Source of the DNA: Bacteroidales bacterium
Lineage (GTDB): Bacteria; Bacteroidota; Bacteroidia; Bacteroidales; UBA932
DNA length: 64,000 nt
Assembly (NCBI GenBank): GCA_024402135.1
Contig: JAKSJN010000007.1
Span: 1 to 64,000 of the forward strand
Direction: 5' to 3'
In this document: positions 22,497-31,392 of the stretch, piece by piece
Numbering within the stretch: the first letter of the stretch is position 1
Layout: the number at the start of each line of letters is the position of its first letter
Notes under the pieces: model-generated
Told to the model about the DNA's origin: nothing
What the model saw: the letters and a program-made list of their open reading frames with translations, nothing else
Database searches by the model: none
Program-made: the position numbers and the translations under genes

Positions 22497-23990
22497 ATGA
22501 AAAAATTCATATACACAATAGCAGCAGCTGCTGCACTGATGTCCGCTGTTTCATGTGAGGATTTCCTTACTACAAATCCTACAACCGCCGTTTCTGACGC
22601 CGACGTGTTCACTTCTACACAGGGTGCTCAGGCAGCACTCAGCGGATGCTACAACCTCCTGTTCTACGGATACGGCGGCAGCCGTCCTGACACACAGGGT
22701 TACATGATGCACATGATGTCAAACGACACATGCGGCGACGATATCATCGTGGATGGTGGATGGTACGGCTATGACTACAACCACTGGGGACACCAGCGCG
22801 GAGACATCTTCAAGTCAAGCGGTATCTGGAACTACTACTACCCTCTCATCAACAACCTCAACAGCGTCATCGCATACACTCCGGTAATCGAAGGCGGTCT
22901 CCAGGAGACCAAGGATGCCATCCTCGGTCAGGCTCTCGCAATGAGAGGCTGGGCTTATTTCCAGCTTATCCAGACCTTCCAGCAGACATACGCTCTCGCT
23001 GCTCCTAGAAACATGCCGGGCGTTCCTGTTTACACCGAGCCATCAAGCGACCAGACTGAGGGTAAGGGTAGAGGCACCATCACCGAGACATACGAGCAGA
23101 TTCTTTCCGACCTCGGTCAGGCTGAGAAGCTCCTCGCAGGTTTCTCAAGAACCCAGAAGAACCACTTCGACCTTTCAGTTGTCGAGGGTCTTCTCTCTCG
23201 TGTTTACCTTGAGATGAACGATTGGTCAAAGGCTGAGGCATACGCCAACAAGGTTCTTGCAAAGTATCCTCTTACAACTAACGAGCAGTGGTATGCAGGT
23301 TTCAATGACGCCAGCACCAGCTCATGGGTTTGGGGTCAGCTCACCGACACCGAGCACATCCTCGAGGGTGACGCAGCATACGCTCCATTCGCATTCTGGA
23401 CCAACTACATCACCCGTAACGGTGACGATCTCTGGTCATTCAACTGCTTCTTCCTCAACGACAAGTTCGTAGAGATGTTCGACGCTGACGATATCAGAGC
23501 AAAGCAGTTCCACGTAGTTGCATCAAAGGGTTACTATATGTCTGACAAGTTCTACGACACTCCAGACCTTACCGGTGACTATGTATTCATGCGTGCTGAC
23601 GAGATGCTTCTCAACAAGGCCGAGGCTCTCGCACAGCAAGGCAAGGATGTCGAAGCTCTCGCTGCTCTCAACGAGCTCCGTGCACTCCGTGGGGCAACTC
23701 TTTCACAGAAGAGCGGCAAGGCTCTCCTCGACGACATCTATGCCGAGCGTAGAAAGGAGCTCTATGGCGAAGGTTTCGCATGGTTCGATCTCCGTCGCGA
23801 GCAGAAGCCGCTTCTCCGCGAGGGTATGCATAACAGCTTCTCCGGAGGCAAGCCTATCCCTGCCAACTCTTGGAGATTCGTTTACCAGATCCCTACCGCA
23901 GAGATCCTAAACAACCCTAACATCAACTCCGACATCTGGCCTGCAGGCGATCAGAACCCATTCGGTGAGCCTTCACTTGTTCTCGAATAA
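22497..23990 (+). CDS. SusD/RagB-family nutrient-binding lipoprotein
   Basis: The 497-residue lipoprotein (lipobox VSC near residue 20) has the SusD helical TPR-like scaffold: 'AQAALSGCYNLLFYGYGG', 'LGQALAMRGWAYFQLIQTF', the C-terminal 'ERRKELYGEGFAWFDLRR' and 'YQIPTAEILNNPNI'. It forms the surface lid over the SusC channel. It is short for the family (usually about 530-600), so the ligand-binding loops are trimmed. The next lipoprotein gene follows after 20 bases. Confidence 0.95.
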   Translation: MKKFIYTIAAAAALMSAVSCEDFLTTNPTTAVSDADVFTSTQGAQAALSGCYNLLFYGYGGSRPDTQGYMMHMMSNDTCGDDIIVDGGWYGYDYNHWGHQRGDIFKSSGIWNYYYPLINNLNSVIAYTPVIEGGLQETKDAILGQALAMRGWAYFQLIQTFQQTYALAAPRNMPGVPVYTEPSSDQTEGKGRGTITETYEQILSDLGQAEKLLAGFSRTQKNHFDLSVVEGLLSRVYLEMNDWSKAEAYANKVLAKYPLTTNEQWYAGFNDASTSSWVWGQLTDTEHILEGDAAYAPFAFWTNYITRNGDDLWSFNCFFLNDKFVEMFDADDIRAKQFHVVASKGYYMSDKFYDTPDLTGDYVFMRADEMLLNKAEALAQQGKDVEALAALNELRALRGATLSQKSGKALLDDIYAERRKELYGEGFAWFDLRREQKPLLREGMHNSFSGGKPIPANSWRFVYQIPTAEILNNPNINSDIWPAGDQNPFGEPSLVLE

Positions 23991-24010
23991 CATTCAAACT
24001 GACAAAGACA

Positions 24011-24823
24011 ATGAAAACATCAAAGATATTCAAGCTTTTCATGGTTGCTGCAGCAGCGATTTCGCTTGCTTCATGCGACAAGTTTGAGGACCCATACACA
24101 ACCAAGGGCAAGACTCCTCTCGCTGATCCTTCAAACATCACCGTCAATGCCGACTACAAGCAGGCGACCATCACATGGGATGCAGTTTCAGGCGCAGACC
24201 AGTACTACTATGAACTTAGAAATGCAAGCAACTTCGTATCAAAGAAGGGCTTCGTAAAGACAAACTCATACTATGCACCTGGTCTCAACCAGCTCACTGA
24301 CTATACCTTCTATGTAAAGGCAATACCTTCAGCCGACGACGCTCCATCTGTAGCAGGTTCAAGCCTCGTTTCAGTTCCTTTCAAGACCGCAGACGCAAGT
24401 GCTTATCTCTGGGAGGCTAAGGCAAAGGTTATGGTCGGCGGTGTTGACACCGGACGTACCGCTATCGTTATGTACGAGTTCGCAACCGGACAGTACACCA
24501 TCAAGGGATGGTTCGGCTATGAGGGCTACAACATGGTTATCAAGCTCTACGGTGAGGGTGACAACACCACCTGGTGCTGGGAGACTACCGATCCTGCTGA
24601 CAAGCCATACGGCAACCCTGACTCTGAGACCAACTGCTTCTACTGGGCCGACTATCCTGCAAACGCTTACTGCTTCTATGATGGTCACTCAACAGGTGCA
24701 GGATACACCTGGTTCTACAGCCCATACACCGAGTTCTACGGATGTTCAAAGGAAAGCGGAAAGCTTCTCTGCTGGGGTTGGATCAACAACACCGATTGGA
24801 CAAGCTGGTCTGTTGAATGGTAA
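24011..24823 (+). CDS. Surface lipoprotein with FN3 domain, third gene of SusCD operon
   Basis: The 270-residue lipoprotein has Cys22 in 'SLASC', then a fibronectin type III-like domain (about 38-125, 'ITVNADYKQATITWDAVSGA', 'YAPGLNQLTDYTFYVKA'). Its C-terminal domain of about 140 residues (130-270) is very rich in Trp, Tyr and Phe ('WCWETTDPADKPYG', 'CFYWADYPANAYCFYDG'). Its position suggests a SusE/SusF-like surface ligand-binding protein. I do not recognise the aromatic C-terminal domain. The operon terminator follows. Confidence 0.75.
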   Translation: MKTSKIFKLFMVAAAAISLASCDKFEDPYTTKGKTPLADPSNITVNADYKQATITWDAVSGADQYYYELRNASNFVSKKGFVKTNSYYAPGLNQLTDYTFYVKAIPSADDAPSVAGSSLVSVPFKTADASAYLWEAKAKVMVGGVDTGRTAIVMYEFATGQYTIKGWFGYEGYNMVIKLYGEGDNTTWCWETTDPADKPYGNPDSETNCFYWADYPANAYCFYDGHSTGAGYTWFYSPYTEFYGCSKESGKLLCWGWINNTDWTSWSVEW

Positions 24824-24849
24824 TTCAACGCTAAGCATATAAATCAAGA

Positions 24850-24876
24850 AAGGATGGCATCAGCCATCCTTTTTTG
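24850..24876 (+). terminator. Terminator of the SusCD operon
   Basis: AGGATGGC and GCCATCCT pair as an 8-base stem around ATCA, extended by A:T pairs and followed by TTTTTT. Confidence 0.85.
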
Positions 24877-24907
24877 TCTCATGTATGTATCCCGATAAGG
24901 ATGAATC

Positions 24908-25660
24908 CTAGAACTGTCTTGGACCCCAGATTGTTTCGATTGCGGCAAAAGCAATCGGGTCGTACTCCTTAAGCTGCTGATAATTGAACGGGAAAAAGTC
25001 ATTCTCTCCCCAATATGCCTCGCTGAGCTCAGTGAAAAACTCTCTGTCGTTGTTCATGCAGTAGGCTCCATTCTTGGCGCGTTCGTAGTCCCACTCCTCT
25101 TCCGGGAGGTCTGTACGTGACCTGTAGGCCGTTCCCTTGTACATCTCGTTCTCACGGGCGTGCGCGTAGGCATCGGCAATAAGCTTTCTGTTCTCTTCGC
25201 TCATGCCCTGGTCATGATAGAGATGGCAGAGCTCGTGGAACACCATAAGTGGCTGGTTCCTGTTAGAAGACTCAACGTACATGTTGTAATTGGTGATCTC
25301 GAGACAGTCGCCCTTTGCTGCGAGGTCGCCGTTCTTCCCAGGCCATTCAGCATCCCAGTGATACCATGCGGCACTGCGGTTCTTAGGGTTGTTCTCCTCC
25401 ATCCAGATAGGATTAGGACGCATTACTTCCAGCTTCTCTGCCGGGCAGAAAGACACGATGTTGTCCAGGTCTGCCCTCATCTTTGCGATTGCAGCCTGCG
25501 CCTCTTCAGTCTCGAGGACGTCCTCCTTGATCTTGAAGCTGAATCCCTGATGCTCGAAAGTAGCATAGCCGTACTCGTCAACAACGAAGTCGCTCTTTTT
25601 AGACGTAGAGCATGATGCCATGGCCATCAAGGCCATAGCTATTAAGAAATATTTCCTCAT
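24908..25660 (-). CDS. Putative zinc metalloprotease lipoprotein, HExxH (copy 1)
   Basis: The 250-residue lipoprotein has Cys17 in 'AMASC', a short N-terminal region ('YGYATFEHQGFSFKIKED', residues 30-50) and a zincin-like core. The HExxH helix is His142-Glu143-Leu-Cys-His146 in 'FHELCHLYHDQ'. A downstream 'FFTELSEAYWGENDFFPFN' supplies a probable third ligand Glu. The same pattern occurs in poorly characterised bacterial proteins. No experimentally studied relative comes to mind, so activity is inferred from the motif. The paralogue is encoded 20 bases upstream, and the SusCD operon converges on this pair. Confidence 0.72.
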   Translation of the reverse strand: MRKYFLIAMALMAMASCSTSKKSDFVVDEYGYATFEHQGFSFKIKEDVLETEEAQAAIAKMRADLDNIVSFCPAEKLEVMRPNPIWMEENNPKNRSAAWYHWDAEWPGKNGDLAAKGDCLEITNYNMYVESSNRNQPLMVFHELCHLYHDQGMSEENRKLIADAYAHARENEMYKGTAYRSRTDLPEEEWDYERAKNGAYCMNNDREFFTELSEAYWGENDFFPFNYQQLKEYDPIAFAAIETIWGPRQF

Positions 25661-25680
25661 ATGATTGATTTGTTAAGTTC

Positions 25681-26487
25681 CTAGAATCTCTTGCCCCAGA
25701 TTTTCTCCATCATGGCAAAACCGACAGTATCGAATTCCTTGAGCTGCATGTAATTGAATGGATAATAATCATTCTCTCCCCAATATGCCTCGCTGAGCTC
25801 CGAGAAATACTCCCACATGGTATTCATACAGTATGCATCCTTGGTCTTCGTCCACTTGTCCTCTGTAGTGTAGCTGGCGTCAGACCTGTACCAGATCTCC
25901 TTGTACAGTCCGGTGTTCTTGGCGTGGTCGTAAGCGTTCTTGATATCTGCATTGGAATCTCCACCAAGTCCCTGATCGTGGTAGAGGTGACAAAGTTCAT
26001 GGAAGACCATATAGGGCTGGTTCCTGTTCGACCAGTCCACATAGTAGTTGTAATTGGTAATCTCGACGCACTTGCCCTTAGCTGCAAGGTCTCCGTATGT
26101 GGTAGGATATTCGGCCCATGTGTGATACCAAGCCGCGCTGCTGTTGTGCGTGTTGTTTTCCTCGAGCCAGATAGGTCTGCCCTTCATGACCTTGAGGGCC
26201 TTTTCTGGAACAAAAGAAATGATATTCTTGAGATCGCTTTTCATGTGAGTGACCGCTTTCTGAGCCGCGTCAGTCTTGACAACGTCAGCTTTTACCTTGA
26301 AAGTGAAACCCTCGTACTCATATGTGGCATAGCCATACTGGTCGACGGTATACTCGGGGCCCGAGTTCGGATCGCCGTTACCGTTGCCATCACCCTTGGC
26401 AGGATCTATCGGACCCTCCTTTCCACATGAAACAAACACCATGGTCATGATGACCGCAGTGAAGATCATTCTAAGTTTCTTATTCAT
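25681..26487 (-). CDS. Putative zinc metalloprotease lipoprotein, HExxH (copy 2)
   Basis: The 268-residue paralogue of the next gene has lipobox 'VSC', then a Gly/Asn/Asp-rich spacer ('KGDGNGNGDPNSGP') absent from copy 1. The same 'YGYATYEYEGFTFKVKAD' segment follows, then HExxH at His163 ('FHELCHLYHDQ') and 'YFSELSEAYWGENDYYPFN'. The zinc-site region is near identical in the two copies while the loops differ ('GDSNADIKNAYDHAKN' against 'SEENRKLIADAYAHAREN'), suggesting duplication followed by change in specificity. The longer linker would lift the catalytic domain away from the membrane. Confidence 0.72.
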   Translation of the reverse strand: MNKKLRMIFTAVIMTMVFVSCGKEGPIDPAKGDGNGNGDPNSGPEYTVDQYGYATYEYEGFTFKVKADVVKTDAAQKAVTHMKSDLKNIISFVPEKALKVMKGRPIWLEENNTHNSSAAWYHTWAEYPTTYGDLAAKGKCVEITNYNYYVDWSNRNQPYMVFHELCHLYHDQGLGGDSNADIKNAYDHAKNTGLYKEIWYRSDASYTTEDKWTKTKDAYCMNTMWEYFSELSEAYWGENDYYPFNYMQLKEFDTVGFAMMEKIWGKRF

Positions 26488-26581
26488 AGTTATTCCGTAT
26501 TTATTTTAGAACAAAGAAATGTCTATATCCATAAACAGATCCGAAAAATAGCAAGTTTCTTAATCATATCCAATTTCTTCA

Positions 26582-26589
26582 TATCTTTG
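26582..26589 (+). promoter_or_regulatory. -7 element for lipoprotein-GDSL-EamA-GH30 genes
   Basis: TATCTTTG fits TAnnTTTG and lies 21 bases before the ATG at 26611. It covers the TTG at 26587 that would open a longer frame, so that start is discounted. Confidence 0.6.
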
Positions 26590-26610
26590 CAAGGATATAC
26601 AGACAGAATC

Positions 26611-27057
26611 ATGAAAAGAATATTTCTCATACTCGCCGCCGTCATAGGGCTATTGACATTGAGTTCATGCACCAACAAATCTTTCGACGGATACTGGCAC
26701 TGCCATGTTCCTACCGAGGACTCCCCTATGGGTTTCGCCTTCGATGCCTACTATGAGATCAGCGGCAAGGACATCAAGCATTATACTGTCATATACGACC
26801 GTGACCTCATCATGCTCACAGGAGAAGTCATGAAAGCCAAAGGCAACGCCAAGAAAGGCAACATGACGGCCAACTTCTCTCTCCAGGAGGTCTACAGCGC
26901 AAAGGCCGACGAGAGCAAGGAAATCCAAAAGATCTCCGATTACGCCATCCTCAACAACGTCCTCATCACCAAAGGCGCAGACCGCTATGTAAAGATTGAC
27001 GCGGAACAGATGCCTGACATGGAACAGTACAAGGTTCACGAACATAACGAAGAATAA
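26611..27057 (+). CDS. Small lipoprotein of unknown function
   Basis: The 148-residue lipoprotein has lipobox 'LSSC' near residue 20. After it, 'SFDGYWHCHV' and alternating strands ('YYEISGKDIKHYTVIYDRD', 'LTGEVMKAKGNAKKGNMTANF') suggest a lipocalin-like small barrel, as in many Bacteroidota lipoproteins of the 'GxW' start type. I cannot name a family. It is followed 2 bases later by a GDSL hydrolase gene, so the two are co-translated. Confidence 0.7.
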   Translation: MKRIFLILAAVIGLLTLSSCTNKSFDGYWHCHVPTEDSPMGFAFDAYYEISGKDIKHYTVIYDRDLIMLTGEVMKAKGNAKKGNMTANFSLQEVYSAKADESKEIQKISDYAILNNVLITKGADRYVKIDAEQMPDMEQYKVHEHNEE

Positions 27058-27059
27058 TC

Positions 27060-27734
27060 ATGAAAAAAGCACTTGCAGCAATCCTCCTCGTGGCGACCTG
27101 CCTCAGCGTTTCAGCACAGAACCGTTCAGCAAAAGGACGCGACTGGGCAAAATTCTCGACCTTCAGCGAAGCCAATGCGCAGCTCACCACCACCCCAAAG
27201 GTCGTATTCATGGGCGACTCCATAACCGAAGGATGGCCAAAGGCTGACCCTGACTTCTTCACCGACAACAACTTCGTCGGACGCGGTATCAGCGGCCAGA
27301 CCACCAGCGAGAATCTCGTACGCTTCCGTCAGGACGTGCTCGAGCTCAAGCCCAAGTATGTCGCACTGATGATCGGAACCAACGACATCGCCGGCAACAA
27401 CGGTATCATCTCCCAGAAAAACATGATGGACAACATCAAGTCCATGTGCGAGCTCGCAAAGGCAAACAAGATCAAGGTGCTGCTCTGCTCAGTCACCCCT
27501 TGCAAGCACTACTTCTGGGCACCTGACGTTGACTGCGCACAGCCTATCGTCGAGCTCAACAAGCTTATCAAGGCGTATGCCGACGCAACCAAGGGCGTTA
27601 CATATGTCGATTACTTCTCTGTTCTCAACAACGGCCAGAACGCAATGATTCCAGAGTACACCCTGGATGAATGCCACCTCACCCCTGCCGGATACAAGGC
27701 CATCGAGAAGGTCATCATGAAATACATCCGTTAA
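27060..27734 (+). CDS. Secreted SGNH/GDSL-family hydrolase
   Basis: The 224-residue esterase-like protein has a signal peptide and the four SGNH blocks: 'VVFMGDSITEGW' (Ser), 'GISGQTTSENLVRF' (Gly), 'LMIGTNDIAGN' (Asn) and 'DECHLTPAGY' (Asp/His). It is of the PAF-acetylhydrolase-like type common in Bacteroidales, where it often removes acetyl groups from glycans. The GH30 enzyme two genes downstream makes a carbohydrate substrate plausible. Confidence 0.9.
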   Translation: MKKALAAILLVATCLSVSAQNRSAKGRDWAKFSTFSEANAQLTTTPKVVFMGDSITEGWPKADPDFFTDNNFVGRGISGQTTSENLVRFRQDVLELKPKYVALMIGTNDIAGNNGIISQKNMMDNIKSMCELAKANKIKVLLCSVTPCKHYFWAPDVDCAQPIVELNKLIKAYADATKGVTYVDYFSVLNNGQNAMIPEYTLDECHLTPAGYKAIEKVIMKYIR

Positions 27735-27741
27735 ACGGGGA

Positions 27742-28692
27742 ATGGCCGGCACAACCAAGAACACTTCCCTTATCTGGCATATTGTCGCCATCTCGGTGGC
27801 AATCATCTGGGGTACCACCTTCGTCAGCTCGAAGATGCTGATAAACTCGGGCATGACCCCGGCCGAGATAATGTGCGTACGATTCATCATCGCCTATCTC
27901 TGCCTCCTGCCAATTTCCATCCGTGGCTGCATCAAAGAAGGACGCGGTCTGCGCGGACTGTTCTGCGACAATCTGAAGGATGAGATGGGAATGCTGCTGC
28001 TGGGCATCACAGGCGGTTCCCTTTATTTCCTCTTCGAGAACAGCGCCCTGGAGTACACCCAGGCGTCAAATGTATCCATCATCATCTGCACCACCCCGCT
28101 GCTGACCATGCTGGCGACAAGCTTCCTGGCGCGCAGGAGCCGCAGAAAGAGCGTAAGCGGAAGGACCTTCCTTTATTCCGCCATTGCCCTTCTCGGTGTG
28201 GCTATTGTCGTCCTCAACGGCGAGCTTGTACTGAAGCTCCATCCGCTCGGAGACATCCTGACATTCGGAGCATCTGCCGTATGGGTGATATACAGCATTC
28301 TCCTTCCAAAACTTGACAGCCGCTATTCCACCGACATGATAACCAGAAAGGTTTTCATATATGGCGTAATCACCATGCTTCCCGTGTTCCTGTTCCGTCC
28401 GTGGGCGACTCCGGCATCCGTGCTGGTTCAACCTGCAATTGCAGGAAATCTGCTCTTCCTTGGCCTCCTGGCCTCGTTTGCGGGCTACTTCGGCTGGAAT
28501 GCCGCACTGTCAAAGATCGGCGCAGTAAGGGCGAACAACTACCTTTACCTCAACCCTCTTGCAACAGCCGTCATCGCGATTCCCGTACTGCACGAACGTT
28601 TTACCTGGATTGCAGGAATCGGCGCCATGCTCATCATACTCGGCATGGCTCTGGCCGGCAGAGAATCCAACAAGACCAATCAAGGGGCCTGA
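27742..28692 (+). CDS. EamA/DMT-family transporter
   Basis: The 316-residue inner-membrane protein has about ten hydrophobic segments in two EamA repeats. 'AIIWGTTFVSSKMLI' opens the first, 'FGASAVWVIYSILLPKL' opens the second, and the C-terminal 'LYLNPLATAVIAIPVLHERFTW' is diagnostic. Family members export metabolites or amino acids; the substrate is unknown. It starts 7 bases after the GDSL gene and is followed within about 20 bases by the GH30 gene. Confidence 0.9.
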   Translation: MAGTTKNTSLIWHIVAISVAIIWGTTFVSSKMLINSGMTPAEIMCVRFIIAYLCLLPISIRGCIKEGRGLRGLFCDNLKDEMGMLLLGITGGSLYFLFENSALEYTQASNVSIIICTTPLLTMLATSFLARRSRRKSVSGRTFLYSAIALLGVAIVVLNGELVLKLHPLGDILTFGASAVWVIYSILLPKLDSRYSTDMITRKVFIYGVITMLPVFLFRPWATPASVLVQPAIAGNLLFLGLLASFAGYFGWNAALSKIGAVRANNYLYLNPLATAVIAIPVLHERFTWIAGIGAMLIILGMALAGRESNKTNQGA

Positions 28693-28712
28693 TCCACACC
28701 CCGGTTACTTAT

Positions 28713-30212
28713 ATGACCATGAGAAAGATACTTGTTGCCGCAGCGGTCCTTGCGGCGTCCATGACATTGTCGGCCCAGCCGATGAAGCGTTACACCACAA
28801 CCGAGCAGTCTGCCTGGCAGGAATCCCGCGCCAGCCTTTCTTCAAAGGGCAGCGGAGAAACCGTCATCTCACTGGACGGCAACGAAACAGGGACTGAATT
28901 CAGGGCATGGGGAACCTGCTTCAATGAACTGGACCTGGATGCATACAGAAAGCTCGACCAGGCGTCTCAGGATAGGATCATGCATGATCTGTTCGACCCA
29001 CAGGGCGACCTGCGATTCACCGCAGGACGACTGACAATGAACGCCAACGACTATGCGCGTGAGTGGTATTCATGCAGCGAAGTGCCCGGCGACTTCGATC
29101 TCCGCTTTTTCAATATCGACCACGACAAGGCCAACATAATAGAACTGATTCACGCAGCACAGCGATATAATCCTGACATGGTGTTCTTCATGTCTCCATG
29201 GAGTCCTCCTGCATGGATGAAGATCAACAATGAGTATTCGGTAGTTTCAGGCAGCTACAACACCCAGGATCCAAGGAAAGACTACATCCTGTATAAGGAC
29301 GCAGATGCTATAACCGACCCGGATGAAGTCAAGCTGCTCGGACCTCGTGACGGCGTATTCCCGCGCAGGCTCGCAACCCAGGATTTCTTCATCCAGGAGC
29401 CTAGATACCTCCAGGCCTACGCTGACATGTTCTGCCGCTTCATCGACCTCTATGCCGAGGAGAACATCCCTATCACCAAGGTGATGTACCAGAACGAGGC
29501 GTATTCGTACACCCAGTACCCAGGCTGCGCATGGACTGCCGAAGGCACGGTCCGTTTCAACGCAGAGTACCTCGCACCTGCACTGAAGGCAAAGCATCCC
29601 GATGTCGAGCTCTGGTTGGGAACATTCAACACCAACAGACTGGACTATGTCGAGAAAATCATCGACAATCCAGCTCTGAGATCACAGATCAAAGGCATCG
29701 GAACCCAGTGGGAGTGCCGTGAGAACCTGCCTGCAATACATGAAAGATATCCTGAGCTCCGCCTGATGTGCAGCGAGAGCGAATGCGGTAACGGTTCAAT
29801 GGACTGGGCAGCCGGCGAACACACCTTCTCGCTCATCTCGGACAATCTCGGCAACGGCGTGGATGAATACTATATCTGGAACTTCCTCCTGCCTCATGGA
29901 GGTATTTCGACCTGGGGATGGAAGCAGAATGCCCTCATCGATTTCAACCCGGAGGACAACAGCTATCGCTATACAGCAGAATACTATGCTGTAAAGCACT
30001 TCAGCAACTTCGTAAAACCAGGAGACAAGATTGTCGGATACAGTGGACGCGAATACAGCAAGACACCCGTCATCGTCGTAAAGAACGAGAACGGTTATGT
30101 GGTCGTTGCAGCCAACTTCACTGACAGCCCGTCAAGCCTCAACGTCAAGCTCGGCAAGAAATATCTCAACATCAAGACCGCACCACACTCTTTCACGACC
30201 TTCGTGAAATAA
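28713..30212 (+). CDS. Secreted glycoside hydrolase family 30
   Basis: The 499-residue enzyme has a signal peptide (cut after LSAQ) and a GH30 (beta/alpha)8 barrel with side beta domain. 'GFRAWGTCFNELD'-like start near residue 60 reads here as 'FRAWGTCFNELDLD'. The acid/base Glu262 is in 'YQNEAYSYTQYPGC', and the nucleophile is Glu355 or Glu357 in 'LMCSESECGNG'. The family includes glucosylceramidases and beta-1,6-glucanases; the specificity is open. The start could be 28719 (MRKILVAA). The frame extending further upstream lies inside the EamA gene and is rejected. Confidence 0.9.
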   Translation: MTMRKILVAAAVLAASMTLSAQPMKRYTTTEQSAWQESRASLSSKGSGETVISLDGNETGTEFRAWGTCFNELDLDAYRKLDQASQDRIMHDLFDPQGDLRFTAGRLTMNANDYAREWYSCSEVPGDFDLRFFNIDHDKANIIELIHAAQRYNPDMVFFMSPWSPPAWMKINNEYSVVSGSYNTQDPRKDYILYKDADAITDPDEVKLLGPRDGVFPRRLATQDFFIQEPRYLQAYADMFCRFIDLYAEENIPITKVMYQNEAYSYTQYPGCAWTAEGTVRFNAEYLAPALKAKHPDVELWLGTFNTNRLDYVEKIIDNPALRSQIKGIGTQWECRENLPAIHERYPELRLMCSESECGNGSMDWAAGEHTFSLISDNLGNGVDEYYIWNFLLPHGGISTWGWKQNALIDFNPEDNSYRYTAEYYAVKHFSNFVKPGDKIVGYSGREYSKTPVIVVKNENGYVVVAANFTDSPSSLNVKLGKKYLNIKTAPHSFTTFVK

Positions 30213-30218
30213 ACAGAA

Positions 30219-30245
30219 TGACGCGAAGGAAGTTCCTTCGCGTCA
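30219..30245. terminator. Bidirectional terminator between GH30 and AKR genes
   Basis: A perfect 12-base-pair stem TGACGCGAAGGA / TCCTTCGCGTCA with a 3-base loop lies between converging genes. A T-run (30254-30259) follows 8 bases after the stem on plus. Confidence 0.75.
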
Positions 30246-30247
30246 CA

Positions 30248-31384
30248 TCAGGCTTTTTTCTGGGCCGCTGCACGTTCACGACAGGTCTGTTCCCATGATG
30301 GGAGCTTTGCGAGCCGTGACGCAAAGTCAGCCATTGCTGACGGAATGTCGATTTTCTGCGGACACATCTGGGCACAGGCACCACATCCGAGGCAGGCAGA
30401 AGGACGCTTATCCTCAGGAAGGGACTCCACCATCATCAGCGGAGCCAGGGATGTCATGACCCTCAGGTCGTTGTAGCTGGCAATCAGCCTTGGGATGTCC
30501 AGACCCATAGGACACTGGCTGCAGCAGTAGCGGCAAGCCGTACAAGGAATGGAGTCCTTGAGTTTCTCCGCTACGGCCATAAGGCTGTTGACGTCTGCGT
30601 CGCTGATTGGACTTTCGCTCTCGAAGGTCTTCAGGTTATCCTCCATCTGTGCAACACTGGACATGCCGCTGAGCACGACAGTCACATTCGGAAGGCTTTG
30701 GAGCCAACGGAATGCCTGCGCGACAGTAGCATCCTGCTGTCTGGCAAGAAGGCCTCCACGCAAAGGTTCCATCACCCATACCGGTATACCGCGCGAGGTC
30801 AGAAGCTCATACTTCGCCTTGGCGTTCTGGAGTGTCCAGTCCAGATAGTTGAGCTGTATCTGGCAGAACTCCATCTGGTCGCCATAGCGGTCAAGGAACG
30901 CTGTCAAGGTCGGAATTTCAGCGTGACAGGAAAAGCCGAGGTGACGGATGCGTCCCAGGCGTCTCTGCTCGATGAAATAGTCCACAATCCCCCATTTTGG
31001 ATCATCATACACCTCATAGGACTTCTCGTAGACATTGTGTAGCAGGTAGAAGTCGATATGGTCGGTTCCAAGTTTTACTAGCTGTTTCTCGAATATGTCT
31101 GCAGGATCGTAGGTCTCCGCAAGCTGATGTCCCGGATACTTATCAGCGATATAATAGCTGTCGCGAGGATACTTCGCGAGAGCCTTGGCGATCGATGTCT
31201 CCGAGTTGCCGTCATGGTACGGCCACGCAGTGTCGTAGTAGTTCACACCTGCCGCCATGGCAAGGTCCGTCATCGTCTGGACAGCCTCCTGGTCTATGGT
31301 CTTGCTGCCCTCGACAAGGGGCAGTCTCATTGTGCCGAATCCGAGAGCCGACAGTTTTATCTCTTTGAAACTTCTGTATATCAT
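30248..31384 (-). CDS. Aldo/keto reductase with C-terminal ferredoxin domain
   Basis: The 378-residue cytoplasmic oxidoreductase has an AKR barrel (about 1-270) with the usual Asp/Tyr ('YYDTAWPYHDG'), Lys ('IADKYPG') and His ('FYLLHNV'). A ferredoxin-like tail follows with two cysteine clusters, 'CTACRYCCSQCP' and 'CLGCGACAQMCP'. These would hold two 4Fe-4S clusters, although the spacing in the first (CxxCxxC/CxxCP) is slightly crowded with an extra Cys. Such fused AKRs are common in anaerobes. It is the last gene of a minus operon, 8 bases after the Stealth gene. Confidence 0.92.
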   Translation of the reverse strand: MIYRSFKEIKLSALGFGTMRLPLVEGSKTIDQEAVQTMTDLAMAAGVNYYDTAWPYHDGNSETSIAKALAKYPRDSYYIADKYPGHQLAETYDPADIFEKQLVKLGTDHIDFYLLHNVYEKSYEVYDDPKWGIVDYFIEQRRLGRIRHLGFSCHAEIPTLTAFLDRYGDQMEFCQIQLNYLDWTLQNAKAKYELLTSRGIPVWVMEPLRGGLLARQQDATVAQAFRWLQSLPNVTVVLSGMSSVAQMEDNLKTFESESPISDADVNSLMAVAEKLKDSIPCTACRYCCSQCPMGLDIPRLIASYNDLRVMTSLAPLMMVESLPEDKRPSACLGCGACAQMCPQKIDIPSAMADFASRLAKLPSWEQTCRERAAAQKKA

Positions 31385-31392
31385 ATCAAACC

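Noticed and set aside
28401-28712. Upstream extension of the GH30 frame by 104 codons
   Set aside because: It lies inside the EamA gene in another frame and would bury a clear signal peptide.
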